From positions 511,501 through 575,500 of the forward strand of contig NZ_CP062167.1 in NCBI RefSeq assembly GCF_014844055.1: 64,000 nt of DNA. The letters run 5' to 3'. Of this stretch, positions 38,051 through 46,926 are shown one piece after another. Positions within the stretch are counted from its first letter, which is position 1, and each line of letters begins with the position of its first letter. The notes beneath the pieces are model-generated. The model was not told the origin of the DNA. It saw nothing but the letters and a program-made list of their open reading frames with translations, and ran no database searches. Source of the DNA: Aureimonas sp. OT7. Its GTDB lineage: Bacteria; Pseudomonadota; Alphaproteobacteria; Rhizobiales; Rhizobiaceae. A program made the translations under genes and the position numbers.

Positions 38051-38824
38051 TCAGCTTGCCTGGGCCTTCCGGTTTTCGGCAATACGCTTCTGGGCCAGCG
38101 TCTCGCCCGGCATCAGAACGATGACACGCGCCTGCAACGGCACCCGCTCGTAGAGATCGATGGCATCCTGGTTGATGAGACGGATGCAGCCCGACGAAAC
38201 GGATTTGCCGATCGACCACCATTCCGGCGTGCCGTGCAGGCGATACAGCGTGTCCTTGTTGCCCTGCCACAGATAGACGGCGCGGGCGCCGAGCGGGTTC
38301 TGCAGGCCAGGGTTCATGCCGACTTCATTGCCGTAGGGCGCCAGTTCCGGCCGGCGCTCGATCATTTCCTTGGGCGGAAACCACTTCGGCCAGTGCTGCT
38401 TGTCGCGCGCATAAGCCTCGCCCGACCAGGAGAAACCGGCCTTGCCGATGCCGATGCCGTAGCGCATGGCCGTGCCACGCGATTCGATCACGTAGAGGAA
38501 ATGGTCGCCCGTATCGACGACGACGGTGCCGGGCGCAAAGCCCATGCCATCGTATACGACGCGCTGGCGCAGGAAGCGCGGATCGATCTTCTCGACCGGG
38601 ATCGCCGGCAGGTTGAAACCGCCATCCTGCACGGCGGCATAGGCCAGCGGATCGACCGGGCCCAGCGGGCCGCCGTCCAGGATGGCATTGTCCGTGGCTG
38701 CATAGGCCGTCGCGACCGGCGAATCGCCGCTGATCGCCGCACGGTCCCCGGAGGTCGTGCAACCGGCGAGGCCAAGCGCCAGGGTGGCGGCGGCAAGAAT
38801 GGATAGGGCAGAATGGGTTGTCAT
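38051..38824 (-). CDS. L,D-transpeptidase (YkuD domain) lipoprotein
   Basis: Forms 3-3 peptidoglycan crosslinks or attaches envelope proteins. It is 257 aa. The N-terminus is a lipoprotein signal with lipobox LAGC (Cys22), so the protein is predicted to be lipid-anchored in the periplasm. The YkuD domain spans about 95-245 with the active-site block HGTPEWWSIGKSVSSGCIRL, where the Cys is the nucleophile. Polar growers of this group rely heavily on L,D-crosslinks. It is transcribed alone. Confidence 0.93.
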   Translation of the reverse strand: MTTHSALSILAAATLALGLAGCTTSGDRAAISGDSPVATAYAATDNAILDGGPLGPVDPLAYAAVQDGGFNLPAIPVEKIDPRFLRQRVVYDGMGFAPGTVVVDTGDHFLYVIESRGTAMRYGIGIGKAGFSWSGEAYARDKQHWPKWFPPKEMIERRPELAPYGNEVGMNPGLQNPLGARAVYLWQGNKDTLYRLHGTPEWWSIGKSVSSGCIRLINQDAIDLYERVPLQARVIVLMPGETLAQKRIAENRKAQAS

Positions 38825-38944
38825 CGAGAAGTCCGGTCGAGGCAGGCCGTGCCGGATAAAGCTGTACGAGACCGGCTGGCTGACACCACCGATATGCGTT
38901 CGTTACCCGGCTGGCAATTGGCGCTAGCCTAACGCATGATGGTT

Positions 38945-38958
38945 AACAAACGTTTGTT
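38945..38958. promoter_or_regulatory. 14-bp perfect palindrome upstream of the MmcB gene
   Basis: AACAAACGTTTGTT is fully symmetric and lies 40 bp before the chosen mmcB-like start, in the 173-bp divergent region with the transpeptidase gene. It does not match the alphaproteobacterial LexA pattern GTTC-N7-GTTC. Confidence 0.35.
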
Positions 38959-38997
38959 GCGATGCGGGCACAGCCGCGTTGCCGGAGCCGTATCCGC

Positions 38998-39504
38998 ATG
39001 CCCATAGTCTCGTCCGTCCCCTATCAACCGCTGCTCGACGGGCGTCAATCCGATCGTGCGATGCTGGTACGGCGGGGCGTGCAGCGGCTGATGATGGCAC
39101 AGGCCTTGTCCGTCCTGCCGGAAATGCCCCTGGCGTCGGGCCGCCGTGCCGACCTTGTCTGTCTGTCGCCGAAGGGCGAATTCTCGATCGTCGAAATCAA
39201 GACGTCGATTGCCGACTTCCGGGTGGATCGCAAGTGGCCGGACTACCGGTTGCATTGCGACCGGTTGTTCTTCGCGACGCATCCGGACGTGCCACTGGAC
39301 ATCTTCCCGGAGGATTGCGGGTTGATCCTGTCGGACGGCTATGGCGCGGAAATCCTCCGGGAGGCGCCGTTGCACCGCCTGCCCCCGGCCACACGGAAGG
39401 CGCTCACGCTGCGGTTCGCAACGCTGGCAGCCAACCGGCTGTTACAGGCGGAATGGGCTGCAAACCCGTATATGACGGGTGCTCGGGACGACATGTCGGA
39501 CTGA
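38998..39504 (+). CDS. MmcB family DNA repair protein
   Basis: Predicted endonuclease-like protein of 168 aa. The conserved core RRADLVCLSPKGEFSIVEIKTSIADFRVD contains the D-x(n)-E-x-K arrangement of PD-(D/E)xK nucleases, and KWPDYRLHCDRLFFATHPDVP follows. In Caulobacter the homologue MmcB contributes to mitomycin C resistance. The start at ATG 38998 gives the family N-terminus; a frame extension of 12 residues is possible. It is convergent with the ActR-like gene, 7 bp apart. Confidence 0.88.
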   Translation: MPIVSSVPYQPLLDGRQSDRAMLVRRGVQRLMMAQALSVLPEMPLASGRRADLVCLSPKGEFSIVEIKTSIADFRVDRKWPDYRLHCDRLFFATHPDVPLDIFPEDCGLILSDGYGAEILREAPLHRLPPATRKALTLRFATLAANRLLQAEWAANPYMTGARDDMSD

Positions 39505-39511
39505 CGACGGG

Positions 39512-40087
39512 TCAGCGCGGCGCGTTCTTGGCCAAAATGCGCTGCAGGGTGCGGCGATGCATGGACAGGCGGCGCGCGGTTTCGGACACGTTGTGCCCGT
39601 AAAGCTCGAAAACGCGCTGGATATGCTCCCATCGCACACGATCCGCCGACATGGGGTTGTCGGGTGGGATCGGGCGCTTGTCGTCGCGCTGCGTCAGGGC
39701 CGAGATGACCTCATCCGTACTGGACGGCTTGCATAGATAGTCGATCGCACCAAGCTTGACGGCGGCAACCGCGGTCGCGATGTTGCCATAGGCCGTCAGG
39801 ACCACGATCGCGCTGTCCTTGCGGCGGCGATGCAGGTCTTCCACGAGATCCAGTCCGTTACCCCCGGCAAGGCGAAGGTCGATCACGGCCATCGCCGGGG
39901 TTGCCGAAGAAATCTCCTTCTGTGCCTCGGAAAAGCTACCCGCCAGAACCGGGGCATAGCCCCGCTGCTCAAGCCCCCGCGACAGACGGGCGGCAAAACC
40001 GTGGTCTTCGTCGACCACCAGGATCCTGCGCTCTCCGGCTGCGGCGAGGGGGCCACGCATTTCCCTGGCTGGCGTCTCCACATTCAT
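39512..40087 (-). CDS. actR: ActR/RegA/PrrA family response regulator
   Basis: Two-component regulator of 191 aa. The receiver domain (about 20-135) has the acidic pair in VDEDHGF, the phospho-acceptor Asp in MAVIDLRLAGG, Thr in VLTAYG and Lys in YLCKPSS. The C-terminal Fis-type HTH (VRWEHIQRVFELYGHNVSE then RLSMHRRTLQRIL) is nearly invariant in this redox/acid-response family. The start at ATG 40087 is placed at the usual distance from the receiver domain. The partner kinase ActS/RegB, normally adjacent, is not here. Confidence 0.93.
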   Translation of the reverse strand: MNVETPAREMRGPLAAAGERRILVVDEDHGFAARLSRGLEQRGYAPVLAGSFSEAQKEISSATPAMAVIDLRLAGGNGLDLVEDLHRRRKDSAIVVLTAYGNIATAVAAVKLGAIDYLCKPSSTDEVISALTQRDDKRPIPPDNPMSADRVRWEHIQRVFELYGHNVSETARRLSMHRRTLQRILAKNAPR

Positions 40088-40114
40088 ACGGAATCTCCCA
40101 CGCGTAAGGCACGG

Positions 40115-40129
40115 TTTCACAACGTGAAA
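40115..40129. promoter_or_regulatory. Inverted repeat in the actR leader
   Basis: TTTCAC-AAC-GTGAAA, a perfect 6-bp inverted repeat with a 3-nt centre, lies 28 bp upstream of the actR start. It could be an autoregulatory operator; only symmetry and place are observed. Confidence 0.35.
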
Positions 40130-40172
40130 AACACCTTGAGGTTGCGTGTGCGGATAATCCGAGTGAAATCGC

Positions 40173-42626
40173 CTATCTGCCGCGCGGCTTTGCCCGTGCC
40201 GTCGGCGGGGCGAGCGCCGGGTCCTCGGGCCAGACATGCTTGGGATAACGCCCGCGCAGGTCGGCGCGGACGTCGCGCCAGGAGCCTGCCCAGAAGCCGG
40301 GAAGATCCTGCGTGATCTGGATCGGCCGATGGGCCGGCGACAGGAGCTCCAGTGTCAACGGCACCCGGTCCGCGGCAATGGCTGGGTGCCGCGTCATGCC
40401 GAACAGCTCCTGAACGCGCACCGCCAGAACGACCTGCTCCGGCTCGTAGCGCAAAGGCAGGCGCGAGCCGGTCGGCGCCTCGTAATGCGATGGTGCGAGG
40501 GTGTCGACCTGGCGCGCCAGCGACCCCGGCAGGAGAGAGAGAAGGCCCTGCCGCAGCCGGTCCGGCCGCAGGTCCGACAAGCGGCGCGCATCGGGGTGGA
40601 AGGCCATGACCCACTCGTCCAGGCGCTCCATGAGCGCCGTTTCGGACAGATCCGGCCAGGGATCTCCCAGCGAAATGTGCAGGAAACGCAGGCGCTCCAG
40701 CAACCGCTCGCCATCCTTGTCCATCGGCAGCAGGCGCATGCCCCCCTGGCGGATCGCGTCCGCCAGCGCCGACTGCACCAGCGCGGCAGGCGGGTCGGGA
40801 AGGGGAGATTCGGACAGTACGGCCCGACCGATCCGACGGACCCGCCGCGCGCGGACGGCACCGGACGCCGCGTCGAAGAGGACGACGTCTTCCTCGACCG
40901 CGCGCTCTTCGGCCAGGACCGCGAGCTGCCGTCGGTCGAGGCCGATTGCCGAAGTGATGCGCCCTGCGCGCGCCTGTCCCTGCAATTCGGCCACCACCAG
41001 CCCGGCCGACGCGGCCAGCGAGGATGCGGCATCGACCTGCCCGCCGCGTCCGCTGGCCAGCAGGAACTGGCCATGGGCGCCCCGCGCCACCGCGACGCGG
41101 TCCGGATAGGCGACAGCCAGCAGGGGCCCCGCATCCGCATCCTCGATGTCCCCCGCGGCGCTCACCTGTCGGGCGAGGCGTTCGGCAAGGCCGCGCGCTG
41201 CGCTGCCGCGCGGGGTCCGGTCGGTGCGCCAGCGTCGGTGCCGCTCTGCCAGATCGGGGTCATTGCCGCCAAGGCCACGCTCGGTCAGGAGAACGGCCAG
41301 TTCCGCAGCGACGCGGCGTGGCTGGCCTGCCTGGGCGCGCACCACCATCGTTCCGAGGCGGGGCGGCAGGCCCACCTGCCTCAGTTCGCGTCCGATCTCC
41401 GTCAACCGGCCATCGGCATCGAGCGCTCCGAGCTCGCACAACAGGACGCGGGCTTCGGCAAGGGCCGGTTTGGGCGGCGCATCCAGAAACCGCAGTTCGG
41501 TCGGGTCGCCGACCCCGAAAGCCGCGCAGTCGAGGAGCAGGCCGGACAGGTCCGTCGACAGGATTTCGGGCGGATCGAAAGCCGGCAGTGCATTGGTCTG
41601 TTCGGCGCGCCAGAGCCGGATGGCCGTGCCCGGCCCCGTACGGCCGGCGCGGCCGGCCCGCTGCGTGGCGGCGGCGCGCGACACGGGCACGGTCTCCAGC
41701 CGCGACAGGCCACTGGCCGGCTCGAACACGGGCCGCCGCGCAAGGCCGCTGTCGATGACCACGGTGACGCCGTCGATGGTGATTGAGGTTTCGGCAATGG
41801 ATGTGGCCAGGACCACCTTGCGGCGGCCGGGCGGTGCCGGGCGGATCGCCATGTCCTGATCGGACGTTTCCAGCGCACCGTACAGCGGTGCAAGCATGAC
41901 GTCCTGCGGAACGCGCCCTTCCAGCCGCTCGCGTACCCGCTCGATCTCGCGTTGACCGGGCAGGAAGGCAAGGATACTGCCCGGCATGTCGCGCAGCGTC
42001 TGCTGGACGGCGTTGGCGACGGCATCCTCGATACGCTCCGTTCCGGTCCTGTCGCGGTTCTGGATGTCCACGGGGAAGCTGCGGCCGGCGGTCTCGATGA
42101 TGGGGGCATCGCCCAAAAGCGTGGCGACGCGCGCGCCATCCAGCGTCGCCGACATGACGAGGATCGCGAGATCCTCCCGCAGGGCGGCCTGAACGTCGAG
42201 TGCGAGCGCAAGCCCGAAATCGGCATCCAGCGACCGCTCGTGGAATTCATCGAACAGGACGGCGGAAATGCCCGTCAGTTCCGGATCCGCCAGGATCAGC
42301 CGTGTGAAGACGCCTTCCGTCACTACCTCGATGCGGGTTGCGGCGGACACCCGGGTATCCAGCCGCATCCGCCAACCCACGGTTTGGCCCACCGCCTCGC
42401 CCAGAAGAGAGGCCATGCGGGTGGCCGCCGCCCGTGCGGCGATCCTGCGCGGCTGGATGAGGATGACGCGTCCCGCAAGGTCCGGCTGCCGGATCAGATG
42501 CAGCGGCACCATGGTCGTCTTGCCCGCCCCCGGAGGGGCCACCAGCACCGCACGCCGAACCGTGCGCAACGCCGCCGCGACATCGGCAAGAACCGCCTCG
42601 ACGGGCAGCATTTCCGGCGCGATCAT
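40173..42626 (-). CDS. hrpB: ATP-dependent helicase HrpB
   Basis: DEAH/RHA-type helicase of 817 aa, the usual HrpB size. Motif I is VAPPGAGKTTMVPL (about 33-46), motif II FDEFHERSLDADFG is the DEFH form typical of HrpB, motif III is MSATLDG, motifs IV-V include ILAFLPGQREI and LATSIAETSITIDGV, and motif VI is QRAGRAGRTGPG. The HrpB C-terminal region ends FWAGSWRDVRADLRGRYPKHVWPEDP. The RNA substrate is unknown. Its ATG overlaps the stop of the upstream binding-protein gene (ATGA). Confidence 0.95.
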   Translation of the reverse strand: MIAPEMLPVEAVLADVAAALRTVRRAVLVAPPGAGKTTMVPLHLIRQPDLAGRVILIQPRRIAARAAATRMASLLGEAVGQTVGWRMRLDTRVSAATRIEVVTEGVFTRLILADPELTGISAVLFDEFHERSLDADFGLALALDVQAALREDLAILVMSATLDGARVATLLGDAPIIETAGRSFPVDIQNRDRTGTERIEDAVANAVQQTLRDMPGSILAFLPGQREIERVRERLEGRVPQDVMLAPLYGALETSDQDMAIRPAPPGRRKVVLATSIAETSITIDGVTVVIDSGLARRPVFEPASGLSRLETVPVSRAAATQRAGRAGRTGPGTAIRLWRAEQTNALPAFDPPEILSTDLSGLLLDCAAFGVGDPTELRFLDAPPKPALAEARVLLCELGALDADGRLTEIGRELRQVGLPPRLGTMVVRAQAGQPRRVAAELAVLLTERGLGGNDPDLAERHRRWRTDRTPRGSAARGLAERLARQVSAAGDIEDADAGPLLAVAYPDRVAVARGAHGQFLLASGRGGQVDAASSLAASAGLVVAELQGQARAGRITSAIGLDRRQLAVLAEERAVEEDVVLFDAASGAVRARRVRRIGRAVLSESPLPDPPAALVQSALADAIRQGGMRLLPMDKDGERLLERLRFLHISLGDPWPDLSETALMERLDEWVMAFHPDARRLSDLRPDRLRQGLLSLLPGSLARQVDTLAPSHYEAPTGSRLPLRYEPEQVVLAVRVQELFGMTRHPAIAADRVPLTLELLSPAHRPIQITQDLPGFWAGSWRDVRADLRGRYPKHVWPEDPALAPPTARAKPRGR

Positions 42627-43807
42627 CGGGCCGCCAAACGCTCCTGGACGCGCTGGCCCAGCCAATCCATCCAGCTGTGGTGCGGCCGCGGGATCGACAC
42701 GCCGGACATGCGCGGCAGGCCGGTGCGCATCAGGGTGCGCAGATCCTGCGCTTCCTGCTGGGGCAGCCGGGAGGGATCGAGGATGGTGACGTCGCCCCAC
42801 ATCGCCGGATCGGCCTTGCGGATCTGCGCCGCCGGAGACAGCATGAAATCCGCGGTCACGAGCGCGGCCTCCGGCGCGGCGGCCCGTGCGGCCACCGCGA
42901 GAAAATGGGTATCGGTCACGGCACCGTTGGAAAAGCCGAACCCTTCCACGCCCTCCGGCCATTTTTCGCCGGCCCGTCCGGCGGCGCCGGCCAGCGGATT
43001 GAAATCGGCGATCATGTCGACCTCGCCGCGGGCCAGCAGGTCGCGGGCCTCGGCTTCCGAACGCGGGAAGCTTCGCCCCTCCTGCCAGAGAAGCGGGCGT
43101 ATGTCGTCCAACCACGCAAAGAAGGGCGCGGTGGCGGCCTCGGCGTCCGCGGCGGCGATCGGCCGATCCAGCACGGACGGGTCCTCCGCGAGGCTGCGCA
43201 GAACCTCTTCCAGAAAGGCTGCCCCGGCGGCCGTCGCCGGATCGGGAAAGGCAAACCGGCCCGGATTTGCCCGGGCATAAGTGAGCAGGGCGGCGGGCGA
43301 ATCGGGCCGCGATGAAGTGGCCGCGCCGTTGGCGAACAGCGTTACGCTGCGCTTGCCCCATGGTACGGCGCTGTAATGGGTGGGCAGTCCGGCCGCGAAG
43401 ATGACCGAGGGGGTGCCCGCCCTGTCGACGAAATGCCAGTTTGGCAACCTGTAGGCGTATCGCTCGGGCAGGAGTTCCGCGCGCCGCGCCTCTGCCACCG
43501 CACGAGAACCGAGCGCGGCCAGATCGATGCGCGATTCGTCTTCCGCGCCGAGCGCCTCGATCAGCGTTCGCTGCGAGGGAAAATCCACGATCTCAAGCCG
43601 GATGTCGTAAAGCCGCTCCAGTTCGCCGCCCGCCCAGTCCAGAAACCGTTGCTGCCCCGCACTCCCGCCGGCAATTCCGAGGCGTACCGTGTCGCCCTGC
43701 GCCGCAGTGGCGATGGCCGGCCAGTCCTTGAGGTCGGGCAGGGCGACGGCCGGCGCGGCCATTGCAAGGGTCAGTATGGCGGCAAGGGCAGCACGGCGCA
43801 GCGACAT
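42623..43807 (-). CDS. ABC transporter substrate-binding protein, YnjB-like
   Basis: Predicted periplasmic binding protein of 394 aa with a signal peptide at residues 1-22 (ending AVAL). The DWPAIATAAQGDTVRLGIAGGS start and the overall length resemble the YnjB (COG4134) group, whose ligand is uncertain and is often annotated as thiamine or a small anion. IDLAALGSRAVAEARRAELLPE and WGDVTILDPSRLP are further recognisable stretches. No permease or ATPase gene is adjacent. Instead it is translationally coupled to hrpB. Confidence 0.75.
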   Translation of the reverse strand: MSLRRAALAAILTLAMAAPAVALPDLKDWPAIATAAQGDTVRLGIAGGSAGQQRFLDWAGGELERLYDIRLEIVDFPSQRTLIEALGAEDESRIDLAALGSRAVAEARRAELLPERYAYRLPNWHFVDRAGTPSVIFAAGLPTHYSAVPWGKRSVTLFANGAATSSRPDSPAALLTYARANPGRFAFPDPATAAGAAFLEEVLRSLAEDPSVLDRPIAAADAEAATAPFFAWLDDIRPLLWQEGRSFPRSEAEARDLLARGEVDMIADFNPLAGAAGRAGEKWPEGVEGFGFSNGAVTDTHFLAVAARAAAPEAALVTADFMLSPAAQIRKADPAMWGDVTILDPSRLPQQEAQDLRTLMRTGLPRMSGVSIPRPHHSWMDWLGQRVQERLAAR

Positions 43808-43953
43808 GGCGGGCTTTCGACGGGTTATCGGCTTATCCGGACAGAGATGGGCTTTTCATGCATCGGCGTCAAAGACAATGACCAGCCAATGGCTTTTCAC
43901 GATGGGCCTCACCATCTAAAGCACTCCTGGATATAAGCCTGCGGGGACCGAGC

Positions 43954-44712
43954 ATGACGGACAGCGAGATCAAGGATGCGCGCCCGGCGTTGGTGTTGAC
44001 GGGTGCTTCGCGCGGCATCGGCCACGCGACCGTCAAGCGCTTCTCGCGGGAGGGGTGGCGCGTCATCACCTGTTCGCGGCAGGATTTTTCGAGTGATTGT
44101 CCGTGGCCGGCCGGTCCGGAGGACCACATCCGGGTCGACCTTTCCGACCAGGAGGATGTCGGCTACGCGATCTCCGAAATCCGGCGCAGGCTGGAGGCCA
44201 ATGGCGGCCGGCTGCATGCACTGGTCAACAATGCTGCGATCTCGCCCAAGACGAAGGACGGCGAACGGATGGATTCCATCAAGACGCCGATGCAGGTCTG
44301 GCGCGACGTCTTCCAGGTCAATTTCTTCGCGCCGATCATGCTGGCGCGCGGCCTCTACTCCGAGCTTCATGCCGCCGGCGGATCGGTGGTCAACGTCACC
44401 TCCATCGTCGGCAGCCGCGTCCATCCCTTTGCGGGGACGGCCTATGCGACGTCGAAGGCCGCCCTGGCCTCGCTGACGCGCGAGATGGCCGCCGACTTCG
44501 GCCCTGCCGGCATCCGCGTCAACGCGATCGCGCCCGGCGAGATAGACACCGCGATCCTGTCGCCGGGCACGGAGAAGATCGTCGAGACGATCCCCCTTCG
44601 CCGCCTCGGCAAGACCGCCGAAGTGGCCGATATCATCTATTTCCTGTGTTCCGGGCAGTCGTCCTATGTCAACGGCGCCGAAATCCACATCAATGGCGGC
44701 CAGCACGTCTGA
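43954..44712 (+). CDS. SDR family oxidoreductase
   Basis: Classical short-chain dehydrogenase of 252 aa. The cofactor loop is TGASRGIGHA (about 18-27), followed by NNAAIS, Ser in VNVTSIVGS and the Tyr-x3-Lys pair in AYATSKAALASL. An Arg after the second strand (CSRQDF) suggests NADP preference. NGAEIHINGGQHV is the normal C-terminus. The substrate cannot be predicted. It is a single gene between divergent and convergent neighbours. Confidence 0.9.
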   Translation: MTDSEIKDARPALVLTGASRGIGHATVKRFSREGWRVITCSRQDFSSDCPWPAGPEDHIRVDLSDQEDVGYAISEIRRRLEANGGRLHALVNNAAISPKTKDGERMDSIKTPMQVWRDVFQVNFFAPIMLARGLYSELHAAGGSVVNVTSIVGSRVHPFAGTAYATSKAALASLTREMAADFGPAGIRVNAIAPGEIDTAILSPGTEKIVETIPLRRLGKTAEVADIIYFLCSGQSSYVNGAEIHINGGQHV

Positions 44713-44720
44713 GCCGTATT

Positions 44721-45320
44721 TCAGGCGGGCGGTGCGCCGCGCCGCGCATCGAGGGCGGCGAACAGAAGGCCGACGCCCGAGAAGATGAAGGATATGCCGA
44801 GATAGACGCCGACGGCCCAGACCGCGGTGCCGGGAAGGCCGAGCACCAGCAGGGCGGCGAGCACGAGGTTCAGGATGCCGGTCAGCACCAGCGCCCACCA
44901 GCCGCCCCGGCTGCCGGAGCGGACGGCCTTGGCAAGTGCGAACTCCAGGAAGGCTGAAAGGACGAAGTAGGTGGCCAGCATCCATGTCAGCGTGATCGCG
45001 CCGGCAAAGGGATCGTAGACGATGACGGCGCCGAGGATCGTTACCAGAACCGCAAGCGCGAGGCTGGACCAGAAGCCTGAGTGCCGGCGTGCCTGGAAGG
45101 CGGCCACGATGCCGATGATCCCGCCGATGATGAGCAGCCAGCCGAAGAACAGCGTTGAAGCCAGCGTGGCGGCCAGCGGCGCCATCAGCGCAAGAAAGCC
45201 GACGACCAGCAGCAGAACGCCCTGGAAGGCGTAGGCTTTCCAGTGGTCGTGCAATTCGGTGCGGAACCGGGATTCGACGTTGCGGGAAATGTCTTCACGA
45301 TCATGGGTCGGTATCGTCAT
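44721..45320 (-). CDS. HdeD family membrane protein
   Basis: Inner-membrane protein of about 199 aa with six predicted helices from residue 30 on (FQGVLLLVVGFLALMAP, LFFGWLLIIGGIIGIVAAF and so on). This matches HdeD, linked to acid resistance in E. coli. The start at ATG 45320 (MTIPTHDRED) keeps a usable distance to the upstream GAGGGG; an ATG three codons earlier sits directly on that sequence. It is convergent with the SDR gene (8 bp). Confidence 0.88.
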   Translation of the reverse strand: MTIPTHDREDISRNVESRFRTELHDHWKAYAFQGVLLLVVGFLALMAPLAATLASTLFFGWLLIIGGIIGIVAAFQARRHSGFWSSLALAVLVTILGAVIVYDPFAGAITLTWMLATYFVLSAFLEFALAKAVRSGSRGGWWALVLTGILNLVLAALLVLGLPGTAVWAVGVYLGISFIFSGVGLLFAALDARRGAPPA

Positions 45321-45410
45321 ATGCGGCATCCCCTCTGTTGCGGCCCAAAGGCCCCTTCAAGCCACCCTGTTGAAATGGTCCGGGCCGTGCGCCTGTAAAG
45401 GGCGCCAGCT

Positions 45411-45698
45411 TCAATTCCAGTCTGCCGTCAAGGGCGCTTCCCGAAACGCGAAGCGATCCAGGTGCTCCACGATAACCGTCTTCATGCGCTCCAGCGCCTC
45501 GGGCCCGGGGGCATCGACGGCGATCGTCAGACCTTCGGGGTCGGCCGAAAGCCGGGCGAGTGCGCCGTTGGGAAAGGGAACCGTCCCCTGACTTTCGTCG
45601 AAGGTGACCTCGAATTTGTGTGCCCAATGCTTGCAGAGCTGCTGCAGATAGCGGCTGGCGTTGGCGGTCTCGATGCGGCCCGTGGAGGATACTGACAT
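45411..45698 (-). CDS. DUF2218 domain protein
   Basis: A 95-aa cytoplasmic protein with the DUF2218 pattern ASRYLQQLCKHWAHKFEV, then GTVPFPNGALARLSADP and ending APLTADWN. Proteins of this family are often encoded beside siderophore-interacting or iron genes, but here the neighbours are HdeD and a TctC-type protein. The function is unknown. Confidence 0.85.
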   Translation of the reverse strand: MSVSSTGRIETANASRYLQQLCKHWAHKFEVTFDESQGTVPFPNGALARLSADPEGLTIAVDAPGPEALERMKTVIVEHLDRFAFREAPLTADWN

Positions 45699-45722
45699 GT
45701 CTCGCTTTCCGTTTGTTCGGTT

Positions 45723-45746
45723 GGACGGGCGCGGGGGCGCCCGTCC
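45723..45746. terminator. Hairpin between the TctC-type and DUF2218 genes
   Basis: GGACGGGCGC-GGGG-GCGCCCGTCC is a perfect 10-bp stem, 19 bp after the TctC-type stop on the minus strand. There is no T-tract, so termination strength is uncertain. Confidence 0.55.
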
Positions 45747-45764
45747 GCATGGCGATGCGCCGGC

Positions 45765-46748
45765 CTATTCGATGCGCGCGCCCGAAGCCTCGACGACCGG
45801 CCTCCAGCGATCGACCTCGGCCTTTACGTGCTCGCCGAGTTCCTCGGGCGTGGAGCCGACGATCTGCGCACCCACCTCGGCAAGGCGCTTCTGCACCTCC
45901 GGATCCTGGATCGCCGTGTTGGCGGCTTCGTTCAGGCGGGCAATCACCTGGGGCGGCGTACCGGCCGGCGCGAAGAGGGCATTCCAGCTATTGGTTTCGT
46001 AGCCGGGGACGCCGGCCTCTTCCATCGTCGGAATATCCGGGAAGTTCGGCGCGCGCTCCTTGGTGGTGACTGCCAGCGCGCGAAGCTGGCCGGAGCGGAT
46101 CGGCTCCGTCGAGGAGGGCAGGTTGTCGAAGGAGATCGGCACCGCGCCGCCGATCACGTCCACCAGCGCAGGCCCGGAGCCCTGATACGGCACGTGGATG
46201 ATGTCGACGCCCGCCATCGATTTGAAAAGCTCGCCCGACAGGTGCAGCGGCGTGCCGTTGCCCGACGACGCATAGGCATACTCACCCGGCTTTTCCTTGA
46301 GAAGCGCGATCAGCTCCTCGACATTCTGGGCGGGAAACTGCGGGTTGACCGTCAGGACGTTCGGCACCGTCACCAGCCATGCCACCGGCGCGAAATCCGC
46401 GACCGGGTCGAAGGGCGGGTTGGCGTAGAGCGAGGCGCTGAGCGCATGCGTCGCAATGGTGCCCATCAGGATCGTGTAGCCGTCGGGCTGCGCCTGCGCC
46501 ACGGCCGTCGCACCCAGCATTCCACCTGCGCCGCCGCGATTGTCCACCAGCACCTGTTGCCCGAGCTCCTGGCTCATGCGCTGTGCGACGATACGGGCGA
46601 CGAGGTCCGTCGAGCCGCCGGCCGCGAAGGGGACGACCATCGTCACCGGCTGTGTCGGAAACTCCGTTTGCGCTGCCGCAGGCGCCGCTCCGGCGGCAAC
46701 CAGCGCCATCAGGGCGACGGCGTGGCGGGTAATGGATTTGATAAGCAC
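45765..46748 (-). CDS. Tripartite tricarboxylate transporter (Bug/TctC) substrate-binding protein
   Basis: Periplasmic binding protein of 327 aa. The start is set at GTG 46748, 7 nt after AGGAGG; a TTG one codon earlier is also possible. A signal peptide ends near AAAQ (about 26). Bug-family blocks are PVTMVVPFAAGGSTDLVAR, VDNRGGAGGMLGA, QPDGYTILMGT, YASSGNGTPLHL and HVPYQGSGPALVDVIGG. The ligand is probably a small carboxylate. No TctA/TctB membrane genes are adjacent, so it is an orphan. Confidence 0.93.
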   Translation of the reverse strand: MLIKSITRHAVALMALVAAGAAPAAAQTEFPTQPVTMVVPFAAGGSTDLVARIVAQRMSQELGQQVLVDNRGGAGGMLGATAVAQAQPDGYTILMGTIATHALSASLYANPPFDPVADFAPVAWLVTVPNVLTVNPQFPAQNVEELIALLKEKPGEYAYASSGNGTPLHLSGELFKSMAGVDIIHVPYQGSGPALVDVIGGAVPISFDNLPSSTEPIRSGQLRALAVTTKERAPNFPDIPTMEEAGVPGYETNSWNALFAPAGTPPQVIARLNEAANTAIQDPEVQKRLAEVGAQIVGSTPEELGEHVKAEVDRWRPVVEASGARIE

Positions 46749-46926
46749 CAATGCTCCTCCTCGAACACTTCAATGAACTTTCGATTGTGCGTCATGCGTG
46801 GCCCGGCGGCAACAGCGCGCCGGATCATTCGATAACGGCCCGTTAAACCGCCATATTTACGCTGCAACGCGAAGGCTGCGCGGGTGCCGGCGCAACCAGT
46901 TTTCAATCATGTCCAAGGGGTAGTCG

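Noticed and set aside
45765..46748. Mobile or acquired origin of the orphan TctC-type gene
   Set aside because: Base composition and codon use look like those of the neighbours, and no direct repeats, integrase or tRNA junction is near. Orphan Bug proteins are common.
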